A DNA stretch of 64,000 nucleotides from Neocallimastix lanati (nom. inval.) (taxonomy: Eukaryota; Neocallimastigomycota; Neocallimastigomycetes; Neocallimastigales; Neocallimastigaceae). Position numbers and translations under genes: made by a program. The notes under the pieces are model-generated. The model made no database searches. It saw nothing but the letters and a program-made list of their open reading frames with translations, and was not told where the DNA came from. Within the stretch, counting starts at the first letter, position 1; each line of letters begins with the position of its first letter. The stretch is taken from positions 62,001 to 126,000 of the forward strand of contig JACVTC010000087.1 of NCBI GenBank assembly GCA_016946835.1, read 5' to 3'. Shown here piece by piece: positions 43,901 to 55,985 of this stretch.

Positions 43901-44516
43901 AAAAGAGCATTACTTTATCAATATTATCTTTAAAATTTTTAATTCCTAATTGTCCGGCTTCTTTATTTCTTTTGGTAACTGCTTTGTATTTATAAGTTGT
44001 CCAATGAAAAGGCTTCTCATAACGTAAACTATCTTCTGTTTTACGTAATCCTTCTAAAAGTTCACTATCTTCTCCTTCTCTATACATTGTAACTGAAAAT
44101 CCTGTTGGCTCTGTTTGACCATCAGGAATTAAATCTCCACTAATTTCAACGGTTTTGGAGAGGGAATGGGTAGTAAGAAAGCCAGTACCAAAGCGACCTG
44201 TACTTTCATAATTATTAGTTTTTCCTTCACTATACTTATAAAGCAAACCGAAAAGAGTGTTTTCATTAAATGGAGAACCGTTATGCTTGAAAATATAAGT
44301 ATCTGAATCTACATTAAGCTCAATATCAACTTTTCTGCCAGGCTGACCAGAAATACTATCTTTGGCATTTTGAACTAATTCCCAAATCCATCTTTTACAG
44401 TCGGCATCATTTGGATTTACTAATTCTCTTAATCTATTTCTAACATTTGCAATATATATTTTTTCAAATACTTTTGTCCTATTTTTATTAAAGAAATCAT
44501 TTTTTAAATTCGACAT
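40932..44516 (-). CDS. Sacsin-like protein with N-terminal GHKL (Hsp90-type) ATPase
   Basis: 1194 aa. The N-terminus is an Hsp90/MutL-like ATP-binding fold of the sacsin type: box 1 ELVQNAKD (E46, N50, D53), box 2 KHNGSPF (H78-N79-G80 in place of the usual DxG), and box 3 TGRFGTGF (G107-G112). The order and spacing fit sacsin N-terminal domains. The remaining 900 residues are rich in Asn, Lys, Ile and Glu with no domain I recognise; an acidic Asp/Glu/Asn patch lies about residues 940-960 (SDTLYEDSESDNNNNNN). No signal peptide or membrane segment, so likely cytosolic or nuclear. Sacsin-type ATPases act as chaperone-like modules in animals, and related stand-alone ATPases occur in many microbes. 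The role here is unknown. A truncated copy lies just downstream. Intronless. Confidence 0.85.
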   Translation of the reverse strand: MSNLKNDFFNKNRTKVFEKIYIANVRNRLRELVNPNDADCKRWIWELVQNAKDSISGQPGRKVDIELNVDSDTYIFKHNGSPFNENTLFGLLYKYSEGKTNNYESTGRFGTGFLTTHSLSKTVEISGDLIPDGQTEPTGFSVTMYREGEDSELLEGLRKTEDSLRYEKPFHWTTYKYKAVTKRNKEAGQLGIKNFKDNIDKVMLFCPEINSIKLNDNGKILTIERSGIKDYPEYKCQKITFIVNDNNRKFNKIFLYSKIEEYNEWLTIRFNKRRNIRICCAIELDSNNDIYINTSSPGLFCSLPLVGSEVHEFPFIINSQDFEPDSERQSIFLAGNDIDEKTGKISDPGINRMILNKSHNLYKNLLGFICDFNIGKRYMAARGLRSVPHVTRFFDRVWYKEYFIKPMREILISFPIIWNGSQYKKISELKIPNYDMTNERKQIYDFISEIYNNEVPSYDESINIEKYLWSDDENIDFVDIEDCVISIDDYENITTLQDNINEDVWEWLDSFLSFIKSYYPTYLERYAIIPNMNKDFVKLNQFLATSKYVPKNIIECLEKLDINWKERHIHKKIKKYSPGTDHKISIAVSEIRDTLSEWSEEKVLTLIQYIPYDCEDTKFIQKRKNIYELCSVIWENYLSGEKDGSKFPEDLWNGIDEMVFDKLLLEIQESKKIDDKISVEFINKVLKCFSQYFQNFEINEYSFIPNQNNKLCSINDLYEDIEIPEILKDCLKNCFGEDIRENLINKEIETRNLKNIITTREITDYRSTLKKYFLMDEEMKYNRYSRTYSKYVPRNSKIEAAKYLIRIVHNDSHTLQRKLFNLYQVFIKHKFSEDEYCVIDNKYHDIWDYSNKYIYEIIRNIIEKNDDVNSLAINLGKSENEILKYLKIFINNFPIKGKIVPNQYSEFCEIAKLMNEGMDNIPFDKFDSDIFSDSYLSYSDTLYEDSESDNNNNNNIKLIPKELKDIAKYLGYDVRAGLVHKSIGRPCSRSISYEDICKKIDELIEKKHKNKDTYKDKNFKKAAYILLEKYFKTMEEIEIKKLFPYSYLLKNNIIIDVVIDESARETLVNIGNTYDDDEIKELLKNSNEIKQFLKTIKRKQFLKIIHKDSSQSIVIGSGPNSERISRFFKKYNNRISYSNNEYYYSGPNSKMIDEIYNIIYKILDNSNEFNNVILNKSNIKIETFGYEFFIKVTI

Positions 44517-45237
44517 CTTTAGGTTTTCCTAGTATAATATAATATTATAATATTATTAAAGAAAAAATTAAAATTTAAAATAAAATATACAATTATTCAA
44601 TTTGTAATACACAAAAATTATTGGTTAGTGCCACATATTTTATAGATAATAAATAGAAATAAAGTTTTTTAACTGTATATCATTACTAGCCAATATTTTT
44701 TTAGTGATAAATAATTTTTATAAATCATGTCCAATTTATACTACTATCATAACTCCAATGTCTAAAAGCTGTTTAAATTATTACTTAAATTAGTAAAATT
44801 AATATCATCTTTTGGACCTGGTTGTTTATATTATATATAAATAACTATACTATATATTGTATAATTATATATAATATAATTGATTACATAGTAATATTTT
44901 AAAATTTAATATTTTCTCTATTAAATATTACAACTCTAATTAAATAATATTATTTTAGCATATATAACAGTATTTTATTAAAGAAATAAGTAAAAATAAA
45001 ATATATATATATATAATATATAAAATTATATTAATTTAGTTTCATTAATAATATTAAAAATGAAATTAATATCATCAAAAATTATTCATGAATTCTTTAA
45101 ATTTGTTTAATACATCAAGAAAGAGGAAAAATAGTTTGATTTGATTATTTCTAAGAAAATTTAAATAGTTAGATATATATTTTTATATATTTCACAAATT
45201 ACATAAATATAAAAATTATTAAATATTTATTTTTATT

Positions 45238-45276
<39 letters not shown>

Positions 45277-45630
45277 AGTAATTTTTGGGAGCATTCTATT
45301 TTTTACATTTAATAAAATATAAAAAATTTTGGTTTATAAAAAGTATTTTTTTTTAATTATTAGAAAAAAATATATATATATATATTTATATATAGTATAA
45401 GAGAAATAAAAATTTAAATATTTTAATTATTTTATATACATATATATTTATATAGTAAAGTAAATATGATTTTTATTAAACAAATTTATATTTATAACAT
45501 AATATAATTCAATATATATATATATTTACATTTATTCAAATATATATATTAAATTATATATGATTATGCTACTATAAAAAATTATAATAAAAAAAAATTC
45601 ATTTTATAGAGTAGAATAGAAAATAAAAAA

Positions 45631-45662
<32 letters not shown>

Positions 45663-46574
45663 ATAAAAAATATTTTATAATTTTTTTTTTTAAATTTATT
45701 GTCATTAATTATTAGTAATAATTATAATCCAATGATTTTTTTGTACTGTACATAATTCATAATTAACAATTAATAATTATTATTTAATTATTAATTATAA
45801 TTTTTAATATCAATAACAACAATAATTATTTTTTTTTTATATATGAAGAAAGAATATTTTTATTATGTTTTAGAATATTTTCAGTAAGTTTTGTTATAAA
45901 TAATTGTTGATAATTTGTTTATAGTTTTGTTTATTATTTTATTTATTATTAATAATTTTAATTAAGAAAAATAACTAGAATATTTTTTAAGGTAGACTTT
46001 CGTTTACAATTAAGATGTAATATATTGTAAAAGTTTTACTTTGCACGAGCTTTTCAATTTTAAGTTGGTATCCAGATATTTTTAAGTAATTAATATAGAT
46101 TTTTATTATAATTTTTCCTAAAAGTAGAATTTTGTAGAAGAGTTTAATTCAATTTTATTTTAAAATTATGGATGGTTTTCAATTTAATAATTTGATTTAA
46201 TTTTGAATTATTTTTTAGGGAGATGTGGCTTAAAAAATTTTTAAAAAATAAACATATAAATAAATAAATAAATAATATTAAATAATAATTTAATATTTTT
46301 AATAAATAAAAAAAAATAAATATGTTTTATTATTACTCTTTTGTATTTTATCTGAACTTCTATCAATTTTTAGTTTTATTTTATTATTAAAATTTTAATA
46401 AAATAAAAAGACTATATAATATTGATATTAATATTAATAAAAAAATAACTATTATCAAATGGAACAGTTTTAATTCTAATTTAATTAATAAAAAAAACTG
46501 AATATCTTTTAAAATTATAATCTTAATTAAAAAAAGGTTAGAAAAATACTAATTTATAAAAAATTAGTATTTTA
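44517..46574. other. Long AT-rich intergenic stretch
   Basis: Upstream of the sacsin-like gene. Poly-A runs near 45242-45275 and 45629-45662, and (TA)n near 45000 and 45370. A slightly more complex patch (about 45990-46090) might be old coding DNA, but I cannot read a protein from it. Confidence 0.4.
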
Positions 46575-46821
46575 TATTATTTAAATGAATTAAACAATCG
46601 TACCATAATAATTCAACTATATCATCATCATCGCATACAATACAAATTTATTTTTCTTCTTTATTTTTATAACATTCAATTAAGGCCTTGATTTCATCAA
46701 TTCTATTAATGGTTTTTATTTTTTTTTTAAAAAAACCTCTAATTCTCCTATCGTAATTATTATATGATAAGGCTTCTTCTTTTTTTAATGTTATTATTAA
46801 TTTATAAAAAGTAGGGTTCTA
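46575..46821 (-). pseudogene. Possible Mutator-like (MULE) transposase C-terminal fragment
   Basis: Read on the minus strand, one frame gives NPTFYKLIITLKKEEALSY, then a basic stretch, then INRIDEIKALIECY, a stop, and more residues in the same frame. The pattern of an FYxFI-like segment, KKEEALS, KKK and a helix with xLIxxY resembles the end of FLYWCH-associated MULE transposases. Only about 80 codons survive, with stops at both ends and inside. Confidence 0.35.
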
Positions 46822-47215
46822 TATTGTTATAATAATTTCAGTTATTTGCATTATATTTATTTAAATAGTTGATTTTATAAATGGAAAATTCGAAATAGCT
46901 TTATAATAATAATTTTTTAATATAACAGTAATATGACGTATATATGAAAATATTTTTTTTACCGCTTATTATTTGAAATATTTATTCTGAATAAAAATTT
47001 AGTATTAATTTTTCAATTTTTTTATTTATTACTTATTATTTATTATTTATTATTTATTATTTATTATTTATTATTTATTATTTATTATTTATTATTCAAT
47101 TATTTATTATTTATTATTTACTATTTATGATTTATTTATTTAAAAACATTTTATAATAAAATATTTAAAGACTTTACTTATTTCAAAAATGATTTTATTA
47201 ATTAATTAATTAATT

Positions 47216-47252
<37 letters not shown>

Positions 47253-48239
47253 TTTGTTTGTTTGTTTGTTTGCTTATTTATTTATTTATTTATTGATTAA
47301 AAAAATTATATAATGTGGCAATTAATTAAAAATATTTTAATCCACATTGCAAAATGCACATGTTATACATTCTAATACTTTCATGTGCAATAATTTATAA
47401 GCAGTGGGTTTTTTTTAATAATAGTTGTTTAGTATAATTTATTAATAAAATTATAATATTCGTACAATTAATATAATAATTCTAATTCCTAAAATTTTAC
47501 AAGAGAGTCCTCTATTTCTAATATAAATAATTTAATCTATTTATAAGAAATAGGTATTATATTAATTATATATTCTAATATATAGTTAACTATATTAATT
47601 TTATATGAATTAAAGTATTATAATTATTATAATTATAATAATACATATTGAAATAAAATAAAATAAAATAATTATTATCAAAAAGATATAAATTTATATT
47701 TAATAATTATTATTAAATATACAAATATGTTACTACATATATTTGTATTATATCAATTCATTATATTATTAAGTTGATTTATAATTTCATTATATTTCAA
47801 AAAAAAAAAAAGAATTTCTTTTGATCAAAAATTTTAAATTATAAATAATATAAGAATAAAAATAGTATAAAAATAAAAATAATAAAAAAAAAATAAAAAA
47901 AAAATAAAAAAAAAATAAAAAAAAAATAAAAAAAAAAATAAAAAAAAAAAAATTCAAATTTTGATATATAATAGTGTGGATATAGATAAAGAAAATAAAA
48001 TTGACTAATATATTTAATTAATATATTTTATTGCTATATTAAATATTAATTTATTTTTAATATTTTTATTAAATCATTAATCAATGATCTAAAATATATA
48101 TGTCTTCACTTTTCTTTGCATAATATAATAATGAGGAAAAAAATACTGAAAAATGAACAAACTTTAAAACTTTTTCATTCTAAAAAAAAAAAAAAATTTT
48201 TTTTTTTTATTTTGTATATTAATAAGTAAGGATAGTTAC
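46822..48239. other. AT-rich stretch with simple repeats
   Basis: Contains a (TTTATTA)n array (47028-47135), (TTAA)n and (TTTA)n near 47200-47295, (AAAATAAA)n near 47880-47950, and copies of motifs also seen near 27561. No gene. Confidence 0.5.
47028..47135. repeat. (TTTATTA)n satellite
   Basis: About 14 units of the same 7-mer that forms 59400-61490. Confidence 0.85.
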
Positions 48240-51200
48240 CACTTTTACAATCATTATTCTCTTTATCTTTTAAAGTTTCATATATATAATATTTATTAAA
48301 TAGATTAATTTTATATTGAATAAATTAATAATATTTATCAAAAAAAATAATGAAGTATCAATATTTAATTAATTTTTAATATTAAAACAACTAAGTATTT
48401 TATACTTTGAAATTATTTTACCATTATTTAATAACTTTTAATCTAATGAAAAAAAAGCTTATGAAAATATATTTAAAATATATTAAAAATATGCTCAATG
48501 AACTAGAAATATTAGATTCAATTTTTTTTTTTTTTTTTTTTTTTGACAATACAAAAATCGGAATTCTTAATCTTGCTTTACAAAAAGATTTAAGGTGAAC
48601 CAATGTTTTCAAATTCAACAACAATTGGAAAGAGTGTTGTAATTATGTTAAAAGGATTGTTCCAGATATTATGTTCTCCCATCTTAAAGAAAAAAATATT
48701 CAAAAAAAAAAAAAAAACCTTAAAACATTTTTCATCTGGGAATATATATCCAAAAAATAAAAATGAAGATAAAAAAAAAAAAAAGAAGATACTTTAAAAG
48801 GAAGAAAATATGGATTTTATAAAGGATTGCGTTAAAAACAAATGAAACAACTTTAATAAATGAATCAAAAGCAATAAACCTAATAAAGACAAAAAAGGAT
48901 TAGATAAAAAATAAAACAAAAGTCATGTTCCCAAAAATATTTAAAAATAAATTAAAAATATGCAAAAAAAAAATAATAATAATAAATACATTTATTCGAT
49001 ATACAATGATAAAATATATAAAGATAATTTCTAAGAAGATTTCTCAAAAGGATTATTTTTTTAGTCAATGCTTTAGAAATCAATAGCTTTGAAACTAATA
49101 ATAATTATAATTATAATGAAATTAAAGGAATCAATAATAATAATTTTTCAGTTTGGATCCTTGATTTCCATACTTCATTAATCACCACAATTAATATCAA
49201 TTTATTTACCGATATCAAAAAATATTATATAAAAATTTCATTTATAAATGGAAAGAAAATTTTATCAAACTATTATGGTGACTTTACAGGATTCATTAAT
49301 AATAATTATTATAAATTTACAATTAAAAATGTTTACTATTTAAAATATATTGAGAAATATTTAATATCCATTAATCATTTAATACCATATAACTTCAATG
49401 TTATATTCACCAATTATAATAACTCACTACAAATAATAATTTATGACGTTAAAGGCAACAGAATATATATCAATATCTGACAATGAACATTTTTAAAATA
49501 TTTACATCAAAACAACAAACTAATTAAAATAAATATGAAATAGGCAGCAATTACTTAATCAACTATATTTGGTTAAATAAAAATCAATTAATGGACCTTT
49601 GTCATAGATTTTGATATCTTAAATTTCAAAAAAATGACTTGAACAATGAAAATGCACAAATTAAATGTACAATACATGTATTAAATCAAAATTGAAAAAA
49701 AAAATATACTTTATAAATCTACAACAAACAAAAGCATATCAAATTTTAGACTTTGTTCACAAAGATCTAGTTGGATCACCCATTTAACACCTTTAATAGC
49801 AATAAATATTTTATCACAATTTTTAGATGGCTTTTCGAGATATGGATGGGTGATCTTTTACTCAAAATAAAGCTGATGTATTCAGTAAAATCCATTATTT
49901 GGTATAATGAAATGCAATAGTTACTACAAATATTACCGTAAAAGCCATTCACTCTAACGATAGAAAAATAATTTCAAAATAGCCGTTTTCAGACCTTCTC
50001 TGATGAAAATGGAATCAAACGTCAATTTATGACCCCTTATAATCCATTCCAAAAATGGTAGAGCCCGAAAGGTTCAATGGTACACTTTTATTTTTTCTAC
50101 TAAGGCACTTCCTAATAAATCCCGAACTTAGTCATGACTTCTGGGAATACGCCGTTGACACTGCAAACTTCATCCACAATCAACTTCCCCACCAAGGAAA
50201 CCAAAATAAAAATTCCTTATGAAATATTTTACAATAATAAACCTGTGGATTAATAAAGTTTATTTCGAGTTTTTGGCTGTAGAATATATATTTTTTTTTT
50301 ATTCTGAAGTAATTTTCAATCAAAAATTTGACAGCAATTCTCATCCAGGAATTTTTCTCAGCTATACTAGCAATACTAATTGGTCACAAGGTTTTTGATA
50401 TTATCAATAACAAAAAATATCTTAGCCCGTACAGGAGAAAACGTGGAAAATGAACCAGGAAACTCTTTTTTTTTTCCCATAAATATTTTCCTAATTAACG
50501 AATTCAGGGGAAAGTAATAATGCTAAACAATTAAGTCAACACAATTACAATAATAATATAAAAAATAGAACAAATGAAAATATTTTCAAAGAAATATAGA
50601 TACTAAAAAAAAAAATACAAACAAGGATAGTGATGAAAAACAAAAAAAAAAAAAAAAAAACCGACATACCCAATGATAAAAATAGAATTTGTAATGATAT
50701 CAACTTTTGTATAATAATACTACTATCATCAATAAAAAATAATGACAATACAACAAATAATGAATCAACAATCGAGAACAACAATAATTCAACAAATGTT
50801 GATAATGAAATTTAAAATACAACAGAAAGTAACAAAAAAAATTTAATTAGGACTCAGAAAGAAATTAATAATATTAATAATAAATATAAAGAAGACAATA
50901 AAGCCAGAAACTATCAATATTTAGAAGGTATACAAAAAAAAATTAAGTACTAATTCACTAAACTTAAATAAATAAAAAAATAGTTATTTAACACAGAAAC
51001 CACAAAAATAAAATTGAATAATTACAAAGCATACTAACTGAATCTTATAACTTCAAAGACATATTCAAATTGAAAGATAAAAGGAATGGTTAAAATCGGT
51101 AAAAAAAAAAATAATTTAACCACATGGAAAGAATTAAAGTGTATACAATAGTTAAATATGGTTCCTTCCTTATCAAATATTATTTTTTTTCCAGATGAGT

Positions 51201-51890
51201 ATTCAAATATAAGAAAGATTCCACCGGTAAAATAATTAAAAGGAAACCAGAATTAGTCGTAAAAGGGATATACACAAGAAAACAGTATTGATTTTAAAGA
51301 AACCTTTGCACTAGCTCTCAAATAAGATACTATTCGAATCATCACAGTTATTACTGTAAATATGAACTTCAAAATAAAACAAAATAGATATAAATTTTCC
51401 CTTATTTAAATTCCTCTTTTAAGTAAACACATAGGCAAATACATACGCATGAAAGCCCCAGAAGAACATCAATCCCATGGTAAATTGTTTTTTTGGAAAT
51501 TAAATAAAAATTTTATGGCTTAAATTAAGCATTGGAATGAGTGGAACGATAAATTAAACAAAGAACTAATTAAAACGGGATTCAATAAATTAAAAAAAAG
51601 TGATTCATGAGATTGACTATACTTTGAAAAAACAAGAAAAAAAAATGAAATAATAAATAATCTTTCAGTATACATTGACGACATACTTAGAGCTGGAGCT
51701 TTACATGAAATAAATATAATAATAAAAGAATCATTTAAATAAAAGTTTAATATTGCATATGGCTTTCCTTAGTATTTGAACAAAACCTTAATAATGAATA
51801 AATTTGAAAAATAAAGAAACTGAATTAAAATCTATCTTTTTTTTTTTTTTTAAAAAAAAAATTTTTTTTGAAATTAGATTTATATGAGAG
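48240..51890 (+). pseudogene. Ty1/copia relic B: Gag to RT
   Basis: Longer sister of relic A. A Gag start at 48491 (MLNELEILDSIFF) is broken by a T-run. Protease remnant near 49145. Integrase end near 50010-50090 (matching FMTPYNPFQNGRA in broken frames). A C-terminal GYRVFDIINN-like piece near 50380 and SGE near 50510. An RT remnant near 51180-51620 corresponds to the RT of the relic at 24703 (VNMNFKIKQ, a KAPEEHQSHGK-like stretch). A degenerate DDIL lies near 51675. Frameshifts and stops throughout. A purine-rich stretch near 51885 may mark the former 3' LTR. Confidence 0.75.
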
Positions 51891-51984
51891 TATCAAAAAA
51901 AAAAAATAATTTTAAATATTTATTTTATGAAGTTAGGTTTTTAAGAGAGTTTCAAAAAAAATAACAAAGATAAATATTTGTTAA

Positions 51985-52015
<31 letters not shown>

Positions 52016-52075
52016 ATTTATTGTTAGTTTTATTTTAATTTTATTTATTTTCACTTTTTTTTTTTTTTTTTTTTT

Positions 52076-53245
52076 TTAATTTAATTTTTTAATAAATTCT
52101 TCTAATTCTTGATGAATGGCATTAAATGAATAATTATGAACATAATGTTGATCGGTTGGAAGTACCACTAATTTCCCCATTTTACCAAAAGTAGCAATGG
52201 TCGTAGGTGTATCAATGGAAGATGAAGTAGAATCTGTAGAATTCTTAGAAGCAGAGGTAGAAGAAGAAGTGTTAGTGGAAAGCAAACCTCTATTGTCCGT
52301 AGTAGTTGTTTTCGAAGTATCTTCTAAAATTTTAAAATTTAAATTAGGAAAAATTTGTTTATCTTGGAAAATTTTTTTATTGAGAGATTGAGAAAGTCTT
52401 GTACAAAAAAGGAGAGTAGGAAGAGTGGAAAAAGGAGTAGGATATTGAAGGATTGTAGAAATATTTTCACAAATAAATGAGGATTCCTGTTGAATGGATG
52501 AATTATAAGCATTTTTATAATAGAGAGCCTTATATAATTTTTGTTCTGATTCGTTCATATGAGGATTAAAAATGAATTGTTGAGCATAATCGATCAGAGG
52601 AGGTAAATGAAGTTTAAAGAATAAAGAATTGAAACGATAGCGGGTAACACGTTGACGATGGCGTTGAGCCTCCATTTCAGTACAAGGATAAGGCATGGTA
52701 ATATCAAGACCGACGAACGCCTCCACTTCTTCTGGATAATGTTGAGCCCAATAAATAGCTTCATAAGCCCCACGGGAATGTGGAACAAGAATCCATGGCC
52801 CTTGAAATCCTGCTTTTGTCAAGGCTTCACGATCTTGTCGTACTTGAGTAGCGACAGATCTTTCGCTATCAACAATATCACTAAATCCATAACCAAATTT
52901 TTCGATAACAACAATATTAAATTGTTTAGAAAGTAAACGATATAGAGTACTAAAATCTAAAATAGGGGAAGCGGTTCCAAATCCAGAAATAAAAACTAAT
53001 GTAGAGTTAGAATTAGAATTTTCTGGATTATCCGTTTTATATTGGTCTTCGTTATATATGAAAACATTCATAAGATTTCCATCTACTTCCACTAAATGAC
53101 CCATTTTTCCTGATTCCTGTTTGATAAGTTGTTTATATTGATATTCATGTAAATAACGTTTTTCCCTAAAAATTTCTCCTAAATTTGTTATTAAATTCAT
53201 AATCATTTCAAAAAAGAATTTTATTTGTTCTAATATTAAAGCCAT
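52076..53245 (-). CDS. Alpha/beta hydrolase
   Basis: 389 aa. Alpha/beta-hydrolase core: oxyanion-side motif FISGFGTASP (about 85-94), strand IVVIEKFGYGFSD (111-123), and nucleophile elbow VPHSRGA with S157. The elbow reads P-H-S-R-G in place of the common G-x-S-x-G. The catalytic His is probably in TDQHYVHNYS (about 365-372). A Ser/Thr-rich insert lies about 310-345 before the last strands. The N-terminal 25 residues are hydrophobic (FFFEMIMNLITNLG) and could anchor the protein to a membrane, though it is not a clear signal peptide. The substrate cannot be told. Intronless, minus strand like its neighbours; the start ATG is the first in the frame. The stop lies in a T-run. Confidence 0.85.
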   Translation of the reverse strand: MALILEQIKFFFEMIMNLITNLGEIFREKRYLHEYQYKQLIKQESGKMGHLVEVDGNLMNVFIYNEDQYKTDNPENSNSNSTLVFISGFGTASPILDFSTLYRLLSKQFNIVVIEKFGYGFSDIVDSERSVATQVRQDREALTKAGFQGPWILVPHSRGAYEAIYWAQHYPEEVEAFVGLDITMPYPCTEMEAQRHRQRVTRYRFNSLFFKLHLPPLIDYAQQFIFNPHMNESEQKLYKALYYKNAYNSSIQQESSFICENISTILQYPTPFSTLPTLLFCTRLSQSLNKKIFQDKQIFPNLNFKILEDTSKTTTTDNRGLLSTNTSSSTSASKNSTDSTSSSIDTPTTIATFGKMGKLVVLPTDQHYVHNYSFNAIHQELEEFIKKLN

Positions 53246-53277
53246 CTCTTAAATATTGATATATATTATATATATAA

Positions 53278-53309
<32 letters not shown>

Positions 53310-53405
53310 AAAAAAAAAAATTAAAGAAAAGAAAAAAAGAAAAGAAAAATTAAAAAAAAAAGAATTATTATATTATTTTGCAATTATTGTTAATTTATAT
53401 TTATA

Positions 53406-53477
<72 letters not shown>

Positions 53478-53815
53478 GAATTATTTTTAAATTTATAAAA
53501 AAGTATTTTATATATATATATATATATATTTATATCAATAAATATGAAAATTTAGAGTAATGAATATATATATATATACAAAAAATAAAAATTCTATCAA
53601 TTAATTATTTAATAGAATGAAAAAATTATATTTAAGCAATATTTACATTTTTTTTATTAAAATAACAAAAGGAAAGTAAATAAATATAAGATGATAATAA
53701 AAAAATAAATTAAAATAAGAAGAGAGAGAGATAAAAAAAAAAAAAAAAAAGAATTTATCAGCTTTATAAATCGTGAAGTATATAAAAATAATTAAAATAT
53801 AATTTATGTTTTTTC

Positions 53816-53847
<32 letters not shown>

Positions 53848-55013
53848 CATTTCCAATTCAATTCAATATTTTTTTTTTCAGAATATATTTAATAATAATT
53901 AAATCAACATTTCAATAATTATTTTATTGGGATATGAAGAGAAAAGTTTTAATTCTTTTCCAAATAATCTACAAATTGATAAACAAGATTAATATTTTTA
54001 TTTTTAAAATGAACGAAACATTAAATTTAAAAAATATTAAAGTAAAATTATATATATTTAATTTTTAATTTTTTAATTCTTATATTTTTATTTTTATTTT
54101 TATTTTATTTTTATTTTTTTTTTTTTTTAAAAAAAAAAAAAATTAAATATAATTATTTATTTAATTGAATATATGTTTAAAAAAAAATAGTAAATACTTG
54201 TTTTAGTATAATTTCAATTACAATATTTCTTTATTATATTTTATTACTATAAACTATTGTTTATTTAATAATAAAAAAAATATATTAAATTACTTATGAT
54301 TATTGAAAAAATAAAATAAAAAATAGATATAGAATACCGCATTTAAATTCTTTTATCTTATACTCTTATTACTTTTTGTTATTTTTTTTTCTTTTTTATT
54401 TGAAAAATAAAATTAAAACAATTAAATATATACCCTTGACTTATTTTAAAGATTTTTTATTGTTGATAATATAATGTTGTTATTTTCTTATTTAGTTTTT
54501 TTTTAGTTAAAAAGATTTATTAAAAATTTTTTATTAAAAAATATATTTATATTTATAATCATTTTTAATATATTAATATTTTTTTACTTTTTTATTTTTT
54601 TTATTTTTTCATTTTTTTATTTTTTTATTTTTTCATTTTTTTATTTTTTAATTTTTTTATTTTTGTATTTTTGTATTTTTATATTTTTGTATTTTTGTTT
54701 TTTTTTTTTTTCTTATTTTTTTTTATTATTTTATTATTTTATTATTATTTTCTTTTTATTTTTAATTCTCACCAATATTAACTTTTTAAATCATTATTAT
54801 TACTATTTTAATTTATATCCATATTTTTTTCTTTCTCTTATGGTTTTGACCAAACATATAGGTAATGTCCGCCAGATCAGACACAGTCCTACATGAAATC
54901 CAAAGATTCCTTAGATGAGTTCATTCTCCACCAATTTTCTGATCTTTTCCACATCAAAGTTCTTGATAACTGTTGGATTAATGTTATTTTCAAGTGATTT
55001 ATACACAAAAAAT

Positions 55014-55045
<32 letters not shown>

Positions 55046-55199
55046 AAAATTTATATACACACACACCACACACATATGCACCTGCTATAAATATTTAAAA
55101 ATTGTAATAATAATAATAATAATAAATAATAAATAAATACATAAATGCATTTATAAGCAATAATTAATTATTAATTTATTTTTTCTTTATCTAATTTTA
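53246..55199. other. AT-rich intergenic stretch
   Basis: Upstream of the hydrolase gene: poly-A tracts (53277-53320), (TA)n at about 53407-53449, T-runs near 53818-53844 and 54118, and TTTTTA-like T-tracts near 54590-54720. Only the fragment at 54842-55003 looks like former coding DNA. Confidence 0.5.
54842..55003 (-). pseudogene. Small coding-like fragment, C-terminus of an unknown protein
   Basis: A patch of balanced composition. Minus-strand reading gives VYKSLENNINPTVIKNF, then a helix ending KLVENELI and a stop at about 54914. Nothing upstream is coding. I do not recognise the family. Confidence 0.25.
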
Positions 55200-55592
55200 A
55201 TTTTATTTTATTTTTATTTTTATTTTTATTTTTATTTTTATTTTTATTTTTATTTTTATTTTTATTTTTATTTTTATTTTTATTTTTATTTTTATTTTTA
55301 TTTTTATTTTTATTTTTATTTTTATTTTTATTTTTATTTTTATTTTTATTTTTATTTTTATTTTTATTTTTATTTTTATTTTTATTTTTATTTTTATTTT
55401 TATTTTTATTTTTATTTTTATTTTTATTTTTATTTTTATTTTTATTTTTATTTTTATTTCTATTTTTATTTTTATTTTTATTTTTATTTTTATTTTTATT
55501 TTTATTTTTATTTTTATTTTTATTTTTATTTTTATTTTTATTTTTATTTTTATTTTTATTTTTATTTTTATTTTTATTTTTATTTATTTTAT
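55200..55592. repeat. (ATTTTT)n hexanucleotide array
   Basis: About 65 copies of a 6-bp unit with a single visible T-to-C variant near 55460. Confidence 0.95.
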
Positions 55593-55985
55593 TTATTTTA
55601 AATATTTTTTTTTCTTTTTTTAATTGTTAATTTTTTATTATTTGGTTTTTTATTTTATTTTTCATTTTTCATTTTTACTTTTTACTTTTTACAAGAAATT
55701 AATTAATGGTTTAAATTTTATAAAATTTATAGTTAAATTATTCCTAAGATATGAAAAAAAATTATTATTTTTTTCTTTTTTATCTTTTGCATATTTATAT
55801 AAACAATGTTTATTTGTTTATTTGTTTGTTTGTTTGTCTGTTTGTTTGTTCGTCTGTTTATTTATATGATTATTTGTTTGTTTGATCGTTAAAAAAAAAA
55901 AAAAATAAAATAAAGAAAAAATACAAATATTTACATAATTTTCGAAATATTAAAAAAAAAAATTTTTTTTTTTTTTTGAAATTTT
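55593..55985. other. AT-rich gap 3' of the subtilase gene
   Basis: T-rich, with (TTTG)n at about 55815-55890 and A/T runs next to the stop codon. No gene. Confidence 0.5.

Noticed and set aside
54663-55136. Two plus-strand frames
   Set aside because: T-tract translation joined to the antisense of a coding-like patch that reads better on the minus strand.
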